From contig DAISVV010000047.1 of assembly GCA_036840015.1 (NCBI GenBank), positions 1 to 15,638 of the forward strand: a stretch of 15,638 nt of DNA, read 5' to 3'. Under the pieces are notes generated by a model, which searched no databases, was not told the DNA's origin, and saw only the letters and a program-made list of their open reading frames with translations. The DNA is from SZUA-430 sp036840015 (GTDB lineage: Bacteria; Pseudomonadota; Alphaproteobacteria; Micropepsales; Micropepsaceae). A program made the position numbers and the translations under genes. Positions 7,767 through 14,030 of this stretch are shown here, piece by piece; within the stretch, counting starts at the first letter, position 1, and every line of letters begins with the position of its first letter.

Positions 7767-8082
7767 GAAAAACCCCTTATTGAACTGGACGCTGCGGGGG
7801 AGCAGCGCCTACCCAGTTAACCGGGTACTTACCAGTCGATGCCCGGGGGTCAACCCGGAACAGGGTTCAGATATGGTAAATATGGTGACAGGGGACAACG
7901 CGTCGCGGATACGTCCTTTTTCGCGCTAGGAGATGCTCAGGATTCCATTCCTGCGTGCGGTCGACCTGACCTGTTGGACTAACCCTAAGGGATTAGGTCC
8001 AGGCGAGCGGTACGAGGCACGTTGAGGGGCGTATGGGGGCAGGAGCAGCGCGCCGCCGGGCGGGGATGGAGCGTCCCTATTA
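7767..8082. other. Intergenic region of about 316 bp without a supported gene
   Basis: Contains the OmpA promoter candidate, a pair of ATATGGT direct repeats (7871-7877 and 7880-7886), and a small inverted repeat CCTAA-GGGA-TTAGG near 7984-7997. The longest plausible plus-strand frame (31 codons from 7934) has no homology that I recognise and its purine tract abuts the ATG, so I do not call it. I see no tRNA-like cloverleaf. Confidence 0.5.
7826..7853 (-). promoter_or_regulatory. Candidate promoter of the OmpA-family gene
   Basis: On the minus strand TTGACC (7853-7848) is followed after 16 bases by TAAGTA (7831-7826), about 60 bases upstream of the start codon. The -35 is good and the -10 poor. 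Just downstream, ACCCAGTTAACCGGGT (7811-7826, plus strand) is an imperfect palindrome with one mismatched pair and could be an operator. Confidence 0.35.
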
Positions 8083-8316
8083 TTATGTCCCTTGAACTAT
8101 TGATCGGGGCGGCGCGTGTCGCGCCGTTGCTGAGGCCTGCCTTGCGGCGTTGGCGGCGATCCAGAGTTCGGCCGACTCGCGTCCCATGAACTCGCTCCAG
8201 GCGGCGATCGCGTCGTCAGCCATCGGGTGCTTCTCGCCGCGGAACTGTCCGGCGAGCCAGAAGCCGTGCTCGCGGCCGGAGGCATTGATCCTGAGGGTGC
8301 GCAGAAGCTTCTTCAT
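8083..8316 (-). CDS. Hypothetical protein, 77 aa
   Basis: I do not recognise this protein. It is small and soluble-looking, with a basic N-terminus (MKKLLRTLRI), a Trp/Phe-containing middle (HGFWLAGQF, AAWSEFMGRESAELWIAANAA) that is probably helical, and an Ala/Arg-rich tail. Third codon positions are mostly G or C, in keeping with real genes nearby, which is the main argument that it is expressed. The ribosome site before ATG 8316 is weak (GGAT only). The frame is closed by three consecutive stops, TAA TAA TAG. A 7-bp perfect hairpin (CGGCGCG-TGT-CGCGCCG, 8110-8126) lies inside its last codons. It is divergent from the small membrane protein gene at 8506. Confidence 0.5.
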   Translation of the reverse strand: MKKLLRTLRINASGREHGFWLAGQFRGEKHPMADDAIAAWSEFMGRESAELWIAANAARQASATARHAPPRSIVQGT

Positions 8317-8505
8317 CGGTTGGATCCAATGTGCGTCTTTTGGGCCAGCCTGTTTGCCAGCAGGCTCCGGGATCCTTACACCCCGTTGCCTAAGGCCGGG
8401 TTAAGGCCGTTGCGGAACGCCCGGGTTCGGGTTGCGTGATCCGGCGCCGGCGCGCATGCTGCGCCCGCGCAACGATTCCAGAGCTGACCCTAGGGGAGAC
8501 ATCGC

Positions 8506-8706
8506 ATGGCAAAGGCAGCCGAACTGGCCATGAAGCACGGCCTGGCCACCGCCGCGGCCATTCCGGTCACCGTGTTCGTGAACTCCTATCTGGAGACCCT
8601 GAGCCCCTCCGGCGTGGCACTTGTCTTCGTGCTGTTCCTCGGGTTGTTCAACGGCGTCGCCGCCCTGCTTGGCAAGCCCGGTGCGCGGCGCGACGCCGGG
8701 TCCTAG
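8506..8706 (+). CDS. Small membrane protein, 66 aa
   Basis: Unrecognised small protein. A short amphipathic N-terminus (MAKAAELAMKHG) is followed by two hydrophobic stretches, about 13-30 (LATAAAIPVTVFVNSYL) and 37-57 (GVALVFVLFLGLFNGVAALL), and a basic tail, as in a two-pass inner-membrane hairpin. The ribosome site GGGGAG lies 7 bases before the ATG and codons are strongly G/C-ended, both favouring a true gene. Its stop (TAG, 8704-8706) falls in a small inverted repeat, CCTAG...CTAGG (8702-8720). The gene lies 68 bp ahead of the E1-like enzyme on the same strand, so it may be the first gene of that transcript. The 189 bp upstream (8317-8505) holds no other gene; it has a 6-bp hairpin (AGCCTG 8347-8352 / CAGGCT 8361-8366) and a palindrome CCGGCGCCGG (8441-8450). 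Confidence 0.6.
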   Translation: MAKAAELAMKHGLATAAAIPVTVFVNSYLETLSPSGVALVFVLFLGLFNGVAALLGKPGARRDAGS

Positions 8707-8774
8707 GCCGGGGGGACTAGGTCCCTGCCCATGGGAGCTGTATGGTCCGCGCTTCACCGGGACGGGGTTGGGAC

Positions 8775-11171
8775 ATGGCTGACAGGCAGACGATCGCCCT
8801 GCTTGCGGAGCTTGAGCAGAAGGTTCGCTGGCTTGCGAGCTGGACGATCCACAATGCCAATCACCTGCGTGACAACGAGGACGGGCTGAAGGTTGGTGGC
8901 CACCAGGCCTCATCGTCGTCGCTGGCGACCATCATGTCAGTGCTCTACTTCGCGGTCCTGCGCCCGCAAGACCGGGTCGCCGTCAAGCCGCATGCGAGCC
9001 CCAATTTCCATGCGATCCAGTACCTGCTGGGGCAGCAGGATCTGGAAAAGATAAAGAACTTCCGCGGTTACAAGGGGGCGCAGAGCTATCCCTCCCGCAC
9101 CAAGGATGCCGATGACGTCGACTTTTCAACCGGTTCGGTTGGATTGGGTGTGGCGCAGACGCTGTTTTCCTCGCTGGTGCAGGACTATGTGCGGGCCCAC
9201 GGGTGGGGGACGTCGCGTCCCGAAGGGCGCATGGTGGCGCTCATTGGCGATGCGGAGATGGACGAGGGCAATATCTTCGAGGCCCTGCTCGAGGGCTGGA
9301 AGCATGACGTCCGCAACACCTGGTGGATCGTCGACTACAACCGGCAAAGCCTCGATGCCGTCATCCGTGAGGGGCTCTGGTCCCGGTTCGAGAGCCTGTT
9401 CCGGAACTTCGGCTGGGACGTCGTCATCCTCAAGTATGGGCGCAAGCTGGAAGCTGCCTTCGCTGAGCCCGGCGGAGACCGGCTGCGCGACTGGATCGAG
9501 AAGTGTCCAAACCAGCTCTATTCGGCGCTGACGTTCCAGGGTGGAAAGGCCTGGCGCAAGCGGCTGCTCGATGACATCGGCGACCAAGGGCCTGTCACGG
9601 CCCTGCTTGAGCGGCGCAGTGACGAGGATCTCGAGGCGCTCATGACCAACCTGGGCGGCCATGACATAGAGGCGCTGCTCGAGGCCTTCAATGCCTGCAC
9701 CAGCGACCGGCCGGTATGCTTCATCGCCTACACCATCAAGGGGCATGGGCTGCCACTGCAGGGACACAAGGACAACCACGCCGGGCTGATGACGCCCCAG
9801 CAGATCGCGACGCTGAAGTCCCGGCTTCGCATACGCGACGGTCATGAGTGGGACAGGTTCGAGGGGCTTGCGGCTTCCGAGCCGGTGCTTGAGGCTTTTC
9901 TGAGGGCCGTGCCTTTCGTGCAGGGCGGGCCCCGACGCCTGAAGGCGCCGGCCATCGAAGTGCCCGCGCAGCTTTCCCATACGCCCCAGCCCGTGACCTC
10001 GACGCAGGCGGGCTTCGGGAACCTCATGAACGAGCTGGCGCGGGAGAAGCATGCGCTGGCGCAGCGCGTGGTCACCTGTTCTCCGGATGTGACGGTCTCG
10101 ACGAATCTGGGTGCGTGGGTTAACCGGCGGGGCCTCTTTGCGATGGAGACCGTGGCCGACACTTTCAAGCGCGAGCGGATCCCGTCGACATTTTCGTGGG
10201 AGTTCTCGCCGCAGGGCCAGCACATCGAGCTCGGCATTGCGGAGATGAACCTGTTCATCCTGCTGTCGGCGCTGGGCCTTTCGCATTCCATCCATGGGGA
10301 GCGGCTGATCCCCATCGGCACGCTTTATGATCCGTTCATTGCACGCGGGCTCGATGCGCTGAATTATGCCTGCTACCAGGATGCGCGCTTCATCGTCGTT
10401 GCGACACCGTCGGGCATCACACTGGCGGCGGAGGGTGGTGCCCACCAGTCCATCGCGCAGCCGCTGATCGGACTGTCACAGGACGGGCTTTGCAGCTTCG
10501 AGCCGGCCTTTGTCGACGAACTGGCGGTGCTGATGCGCTTTGCCATGGACTACATCCAGCGTGATGGCGACGGCGATCCGGATGAGCGGACATGGCTTCG
10601 AGACCAGACGGGTGGCTCGGTCTATTTCCGCCTATCGACGCGGCCTGTGGAGCAGCCGCAGCGATCCATGACCCAGACGCTTGCACGCGACATCATCGAC
10701 GGCGCCTACTGGATGCGCCGGCCGGGCCCGAATGCGGAGGTTGTGGTGGCCTATACTGGCGCCATTGCGCCGGAGGCGATCGCTGCAGCCGGGTTGATGG
10801 CCGAGGACCGGCGCGATGTCGGGCTGCTTGCCATCACATCCGCTGACCGGCTCAATGCCGGATGGACTGCGGCCCAGCGCGCGCGCGAGCGTGGTGCCAC
10901 GGGCGCGCAGAGCCTTGTCGAGCGCCTGATGGCCGACATTCCACGTGACTGCGGGGTGGTTACGGTGCTTGACGGGCATCCGGCGACGCTGGCATGGCTT
11001 GGTGCTGTGCGCGGCCACCGCGTGCGCGCGCTTGGCGTGGAGCACTTCGGTCAGACAGGGTCGCTTGCAGAGCTGTACAGGCACTATGGCATCGATACGG
11101 CTGCCATCATGCGCGCTGCGGAAGCCCTGGTTGCCGGTCGACCGCTGAGGCATCTCAGGGTCGTGTCCTGA
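8775..11171 (+). CDS. AceE-like thiamine-diphosphate E1 / transketolase-family enzyme
   Basis: Thiamine-diphosphate enzyme related to the homodimeric pyruvate dehydrogenase E1 (AceE), expected to decarboxylate a 2-oxo acid in the cytoplasm. The cofactor motif runs from Gly158-Asp159 (GDAEMDEGN) to Asn189 (DYNRQSLD), paralleling GDGEMDEP...NLQRLD in E. coli AceE. Glu490 (HIELGIAEMNLF) matches the catalytic Glu, and TIKGHGLP, SFEPAF and the C-terminal GVEHFGQTGSLAELYRHYGID also parallel AceE. It has 798 aa against 887 in E. coli; ELEQKVRWLASW corresponds to AceE ELERRIRSAIRW at about residue 75, so the N-terminal E2-docking part is missing. No E2 or E3 gene is nearby. Start 8775 matches where homology begins; an in-frame ATG at 8742 has a better GGGAG and would add 11 residues. 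MdeB-type 2-oxobutyrate E1 or another AceE relative are alternatives. Fold is certain, substrate is not. Confidence 0.85.
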   Translation: MADRQTIALLAELEQKVRWLASWTIHNANHLRDNEDGLKVGGHQASSSSLATIMSVLYFAVLRPQDRVAVKPHASPNFHAIQYLLGQQDLEKIKNFRGYKGAQSYPSRTKDADDVDFSTGSVGLGVAQTLFSSLVQDYVRAHGWGTSRPEGRMVALIGDAEMDEGNIFEALLEGWKHDVRNTWWIVDYNRQSLDAVIREGLWSRFESLFRNFGWDVVILKYGRKLEAAFAEPGGDRLRDWIEKCPNQLYSALTFQGGKAWRKRLLDDIGDQGPVTALLERRSDEDLEALMTNLGGHDIEALLEAFNACTSDRPVCFIAYTIKGHGLPLQGHKDNHAGLMTPQQIATLKSRLRIRDGHEWDRFEGLAASEPVLEAFLRAVPFVQGGPRRLKAPAIEVPAQLSHTPQPVTSTQAGFGNLMNELAREKHALAQRVVTCSPDVTVSTNLGAWVNRRGLFAMETVADTFKRERIPSTFSWEFSPQGQHIELGIAEMNLFILLSALGLSHSIHGERLIPIGTLYDPFIARGLDALNYACYQDARFIVVATPSGITLAAEGGAHQSIAQPLIGLSQDGLCSFEPAFVDELAVLMRFAMDYIQRDGDGDPDERTWLRDQTGGSVYFRLSTRPVEQPQRSMTQTLARDIIDGAYWMRRPGPNAEVVVAYTGAIAPEAIAAAGLMAEDRRDVGLLAITSADRLNAGWTAAQRARERGATGAQSLVERLMADIPRDCGVVTVLDGHPATLAWLGAVRGHRVRALGVEHFGQTGSLAELYRHYGIDTAAIMRAAEALVAGRPLRHLRVVS

Positions 11172-11199
11172 GGATGAAGAGACAGAGGAAGAAGAGACG

Positions 11200-11763
11200 A
11201 TGAAGTTCCCGTTTGCCCTTGCCATGATGACGCTGCCAATCCTTGCGGCCTGCGAAACCCTCGATGAACCCCAGGGCGGGGCGCCCGCGCAGGGTGTCGA
11301 GGTGCGGATGTCGAAGGTCACCGATGGCGGAATCGGCGAGGCAATCGGTGTGATCACGCTCTCGGACACGCCGTCCGGGCTTTCGCTGCGCGTCGATGTC
11401 AAGGGCCTGCCCGCCGGCGATCGTGGCTTCCATGTGCATGAAAAGGGTGACTGCAGTCCGGCGCTGCGGGACGGCAAGCCGGTGGCGGCGCTGGCGGCCG
11501 GTGGCCACTATGATGCCATGGCCAGCGGACGGCATGAGGGGCCGCACGGGCAGGGCCATTCGGGCGACCTTCCCGTTCTGAAGGTTGATGCGCAGGGAAA
11601 TGCCCAGCTCACGCTGACGGCGCCACGCCTCAGCCTGAAGGAGGTGCGGGGCCGGTCCATCATGATCCACGAGGGCGGCGATAACTATTCCGACCAGCCC
11701 AAGACGCTGGGGGGTGGTGGCGCGCGCATCGCCTGCGGCGTCATCCCGGCCGACGCCGGCTGA
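11200..11763 (+). CDS. sodC: Cu/Zn superoxide dismutase, lipoprotein
   Basis: Periplasmic or membrane-tethered enzyme that converts superoxide to hydrogen peroxide and oxygen, 187 aa. The N-terminus is a lipoprotein signal with lipobox LAAC (Cys18). Copper ligands are His78 and His80 (HVHEKGDC), bridging His103 (GGHYD) and His157 (IMIHEGGDNYSD); zinc ligands are probably His112, His120 and Asp123 (GHSGDLP). The conserved disulfide Cys85-Cys179 (RIACGVI) is present. The purine-rich ribosome site (GGAAGAAGAG) stands just before the ATG. The gene starts 28 bp after the E1-like gene, close enough for a shared transcript. Weak inverted repeats follow it. All key residues are present, so it should be active. 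Confidence 0.96.
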   Translation: MKFPFALAMMTLPILAACETLDEPQGGAPAQGVEVRMSKVTDGGIGEAIGVITLSDTPSGLSLRVDVKGLPAGDRGFHVHEKGDCSPALRDGKPVAALAAGGHYDAMASGRHEGPHGQGHSGDLPVLKVDAQGNAQLTLTAPRLSLKEVRGRSIMIHEGGDNYSDQPKTLGGGGARIACGVIPADAG

Positions 11764-11773
11764 TCCTTCTCGA

Positions 11774-11871
11774 AAACTCTCATCGAGTTTGAATCAATAC
11801 GCCCTCCCGGGCTTCACGCTGGTTCAACAGGAGCGAAGTAGCGTTGAACACCGGGCGCGTCGGCGCGCCGG
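11774..11871 (+). other. Two hairpins between sodC and parA-like gene
   Basis: AAACTC (11774-11779) and GAGTTT (11785-11790) form a 6-bp AT-rich stem 11 bases after the sodC stop. CCGGGCGCG (11851-11859) and CGCGCCGG (11864-11871) form a GC-rich stem with one bulged G, 24 bases ahead of the ParA start. Neither has a U-run, so termination is doubtful; a role in the ParA leader is possible. Confidence 0.3.
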
Positions 11872-11894
11872 GATCGTACGGGAGATTTGGGCGA

Positions 11895-12641
11895 ATGTCG
11901 CAAGGGATGCGCGTTCTTGTATTTGCGTCACAAAAGGGAGGCGTGGGCAAGACCACGCTGGCAGGCCATATCGGCGTCCAAGCCGAGCTTTCCGGGGCCG
12001 GTCCCGTGGCCCTGGTCGATACGGACCCGCAGGGCAGCCTTGCAAAGTGGTGGAACTGCCGCCGCGAGGAAACACCGGCGTTCCTGCATACGGTCTTCAC
12101 CAACCTGGTGCATGACCTGGACGAGGCGCGGGCGCAGGGTTTCCGCCTTGTCGTCATCGATACGCCCCCGGCGGTGACCAAGGCGATCTCGGAGGTCATC
12201 GCCTTTGCCGACCTTGTGGTGCTGCCGACGCGGCCGAGTCCGCATGACCTGCGCGCCGTCGGGCCGACGATCGACATCTGCGAGGCACGGCGCAAGCCCA
12301 TGGTTTTTGTCCTGAATGCCGCGATGGCGCGTGCGCGGATCACGATGGAGGCGGCCGTTGCCCTGTCACAGCATGGAACGGTGGCGCCCACGACCATCCA
12401 TAACCGCACTGACTTCGCAGCCTCGATGATCGACGGACGAACGGTGATGGAAGCTGACCCGGAAGGAAAGTCGGCCGAGGAGATTGCGGCGCTGTGGGAC
12501 TACCTGCAGATACGCCTGATGCGGCGAGAAGTTGCGCCCGAGCTGCTTGCCGACGCGCTGCCGCCGCCAGCCATGGCGCGCAACATCAATACGCTTGGTC
12601 GTCCTGCGCCCACGTTCGGCCGACGCGCGGCCCAGATATAG
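11895..12641 (+). CDS. ParA family ATPase (orphan type)
   Basis: Deviant-Walker ATPase of 248 aa, the kind that binds DNA as an ATP dimer and positions plasmids, chromosome loci or protein clusters. Residues 11-21 (ASQKGGVGKTT) carry the signature Lys14 and Lys19; Walker A' is VALVDTDPQGSLAKWW (Asp42, Asp44); Walker B is VVIDTPP (Asp89). The segment NRTDFAASMIDGRTVMEADP near the end is typical of alphaproteobacterial orphan ParAs. It lacks the N-terminal DNA-binding domain of type Ia plasmid ParAs. The C-terminus is a Pro/Ala-rich, probably disordered tail. ATG 11895 has GGGAG about 10 bases upstream; an in-frame TTG at 11844 is unlikely. The next gene starts 11 bases after its stop, so the two are probably translated together. 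No parS-like repeat set is obvious and no classical ParB is present. Confidence 0.92.
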   Translation: MSQGMRVLVFASQKGGVGKTTLAGHIGVQAELSGAGPVALVDTDPQGSLAKWWNCRREETPAFLHTVFTNLVHDLDEARAQGFRLVVIDTPPAVTKAISEVIAFADLVVLPTRPSPHDLRAVGPTIDICEARRKPMVFVLNAAMARARITMEAAVALSQHGTVAPTTIHNRTDFAASMIDGRTVMEADPEGKSAEEIAALWDYLQIRLMRREVAPELLADALPPPAMARNINTLGRPAPTFGRRAAQI

Positions 12642-12652
12642 GGAGGCTGGCC

Positions 12653-13138
12653 ATGAGCAAGTTTGCATCGCTGACGTCCGGTCTCCTTGCGCGCAAGGGT
12701 TCCGCAGAGCCAGCGGCCACGGTGCACGCGGACACCCTGCTTGCACGGGTGGATGCGTCGGGACCTGATTTCCGGGCGCAGGGTTCGTTCGGGCGACGGG
12801 GTGGCGCTGGCGAGACAAGGGCGTGGGCGCACCGGCTGGTTCCCGCAGCAGAGCCTGTTTCAGACGTGCCTGAACCGGATCCAGTGCCCGAGACGATCGA
12901 CAGCATTCTGGCGTTCACCCGTTCTGGGGGGCCTTCTCCGGCAGAGACCAATCCGGATCCAGATCGGCTCTATCACGTGAACCTTCGCCTGCGCCGCAAG
13001 CGTTTCGTGAAGCTCAAGCTCTCGGCAGCCCTGATGCGCCGCCCGACACAGGACATCGTGAGCGAGGCGCTGGACCAGTGGTTCGACCGCCTGCCGCCCG
13101 ATGTGCTGGGTGACTGCGCCTGCCTTCGTGGTCCATAG
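12653..13138 (+). CDS. Ribbon-helix-helix protein, likely partner of the ParA ATPase
   Basis: Protein of 161 aa with a short N-terminal motif, a long low-complexity middle and a compact C-terminal domain. Residues 107-145 (YHVNLRLRRKRFVKLKLSAA, then a polar turn, then DIVSEALDQWF) look like a ribbon-helix-helix DNA-binding fold: a VNLRL strand followed by two helices. Residues 4-16 (FASLTSGLLARKG) form a Ser/Leu stretch ending in Arg14-Lys15. In type Ib ParB-like proteins a basic N-terminal peptide stimulates ParA ATPase, and this could play that part. Residues 50-105 are Pro/Glu/Asp-rich and probably disordered. GGGAGG lies 6 bases before ATG 12653, 11 bases after the ParA stop. It could instead be a simple autoregulator of the pair. 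I recognise the fold, not a named family. Confidence 0.75.
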   Translation: MSKFASLTSGLLARKGSAEPAATVHADTLLARVDASGPDFRAQGSFGRRGGAGETRAWAHRLVPAAEPVSDVPEPDPVPETIDSILAFTRSGGPSPAETNPDPDRLYHVNLRLRRKRFVKLKLSAALMRRPTQDIVSEALDQWFDRLPPDVLGDCACLRGP

Positions 13139-13332
13139 GCAGCGCGCGGCACCCGACTGCGGGGGCTGGCGCAAGGCTTCATTTACCGTAGCTGCGATTA
13201 TAGGCCTGTCACGCGGCTGTTTTGTTTCGGTTTGCTGCGGCTTTGGGGGCGACGGCCCGACCAGCGTTTACGGGGCATTGAGCCAGAAGTTCTAGCGTGC
13301 CCGCTTGTTGGTGAAGGCGAGGCCTTACAGTC

Positions 13333-13683
13333 ATGAGTAGTGGTGCAGGCAAGAAAGTGAGTTTCGTGGCAGGGCTCACGCTGGTCGTGGCCGGCGCCTT
13401 TGACCTCTATGCCGGGATGATGAGCTTTGGCTTGAGCGAGGGTGCGCTGGTCGAGGTGTCGCGCAGCTTCATGCTGGTGTTCCCTGGCTATGTCTTCCTG
13501 GCCTACTCGCTGCACCCGTCGCTGAGGCTTTCGTCCAATGCGCTGCGCGACGAGACGGTGCGTGATGCCGTTGCCGTCACGGCTGAACCGTGGACAGGAC
13601 CGATGCCGGAGAACGTGATCGTCTTTCCGCAGCGACCCATTGGCCGTGGCCCGACGCCGCCGGGGGACAGGTCCTACCGGTAG
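13333..13683 (+). CDS. Small membrane protein, 116 aa, unknown function
   Basis: Unrecognised protein with two likely membrane segments, about 9-28 (VSFVAGLTLVVAGAFDLYAG) and 45-60 (SFMLVFPGYVFLAYSL), then a hydrophilic tail of about 55 residues ending in Pro/Gly/Arg-rich sequence (PIGRGPTPPGDRSYR). Codons are G/C-ended like its neighbours. The ribosome site is poor: GAGG about 10 bases before the ATG. Its last 10 bases overlap the last 10 bases of a convergent gene on the other strand. The 194 bp upstream (13139-13332) has no gene; TATAGG at 13199-13204 could be a -10 box but lacks a good -35. Confidence 0.6.
   Translation: MSSGAGKKVSFVAGLTLVVAGAFDLYAGMMSFGLSEGALVEVSRSFMLVFPGYVFLAYSLHPSLRLSSNALRDETVRDAVAVTAEPWTGPMPENVIVFPQRPIGRGPTPPGDRSYR
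13674..13683. repeat. Palindrome CTACCGGTAG carrying both stop codons
   Basis: A perfect 10-bp palindrome. Read on either strand it supplies TAC CGG TAG, so both convergent small-protein genes end in Tyr-Arg-stop from the same bases. Confidence 0.9.
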
Positions 13684-13883
13684 TCCTCGAGGCGGCGGTT
13701 GCGCTGGCGTATCTTGAGCAGGGCAACCACCATCATGAGTGCCCACAGCGCCATCGTGGCTGCGCCGGTGTCGAAGTATTCGTGCGCGGCGCAGAGGTAA
13801 GGCTCACCCAGCCAGCCGCTTGCGCCCTCGGCAAGTGCGCAGACCCTTTCTCCAATCGTGGTTACAACGTCGTTTCCAGTCAT
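13674..13883 (-). CDS. Small single-pass membrane protein, 69 aa
   Basis: Unrecognised protein. One strong membrane segment lies at about 40-58 (GAATMALWALMMVVALLKI), followed by a very basic end (RQRNRRLEDYR). This predicts an N-out, C-in orientation. The N-terminal part has two cysteines (Cys15 and Cys31) that could pair outside the membrane. A strong AGGAGG stands 10 bases before ATG 13883; an ATG at 13890 lies in another frame and gives no sensible protein. Codon use matches real genes here. It is convergent with, and overlaps by 10 bp, the 116-aa membrane protein, and is divergent from the FAD dehydrogenase. Confidence 0.6.
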   Translation of the reverse strand: MTGNDVVTTIGERVCALAEGASGWLGEPYLCAAHEYFDTGAATMALWALMMVVALLKIRQRNRRLEDYR

Positions 13884-13971
13884 GGCACATGAGCCTCCTC
13901 GGGAAGGAGACGTCGCAAGGGTCAAGCCAGATGCCCTGATCAGCCGTGCAGATGGTTTCTGTCGCAAGCGT

Positions 13972-13981
13972 GTGCCGGCAC
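13972..13981. promoter_or_regulatory. Palindrome GTGCCGGCAC in a divergent promoter region
   Basis: Perfect 10-bp palindrome between the 69-aa membrane protein gene (minus) and the FAD dehydrogenase gene (plus), 49 bases before the latter's ATG. A direct repeat GTCGCAAG (13912-13919 and 13961-13968) lies beside it. It may be a regulator site; chance occurrence in GC-rich DNA is quite possible. Confidence 0.25.
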
Positions 13982-14030
13982 GGTACAAATCCCGTTGCCA
14001 CCTGCGGACAAAGCACTCTAGAAACCCGGC

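Noticed and set aside
7934..8029. 31-codon plus-strand frame between ompA and the 77-aa gene
   Set aside because: Ribosome-site-like purines abut the ATG, there is no recognisable similarity, and it is too short to support alone.
8441..8450. Palindrome CCGGCGCCGG upstream of the 66-aa gene
   Set aside because: Such palindromes arise readily by chance in very GC-rich DNA; no partner site or promoter fixes its role.
9126..10445. 439-codon open frame on the minus strand within the AceE-like gene
   Set aside because: Antisense shadow with no recognisable domain; the plus strand carries cofactor and catalytic motifs through this stretch.
11844..11894. TTG start for the ParA gene 17 codons upstream
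   Set aside because: The added residues overlap a GC hairpin and are Gly/Arg-rich without family similarity; ATG 11895 with GGGAG is better.
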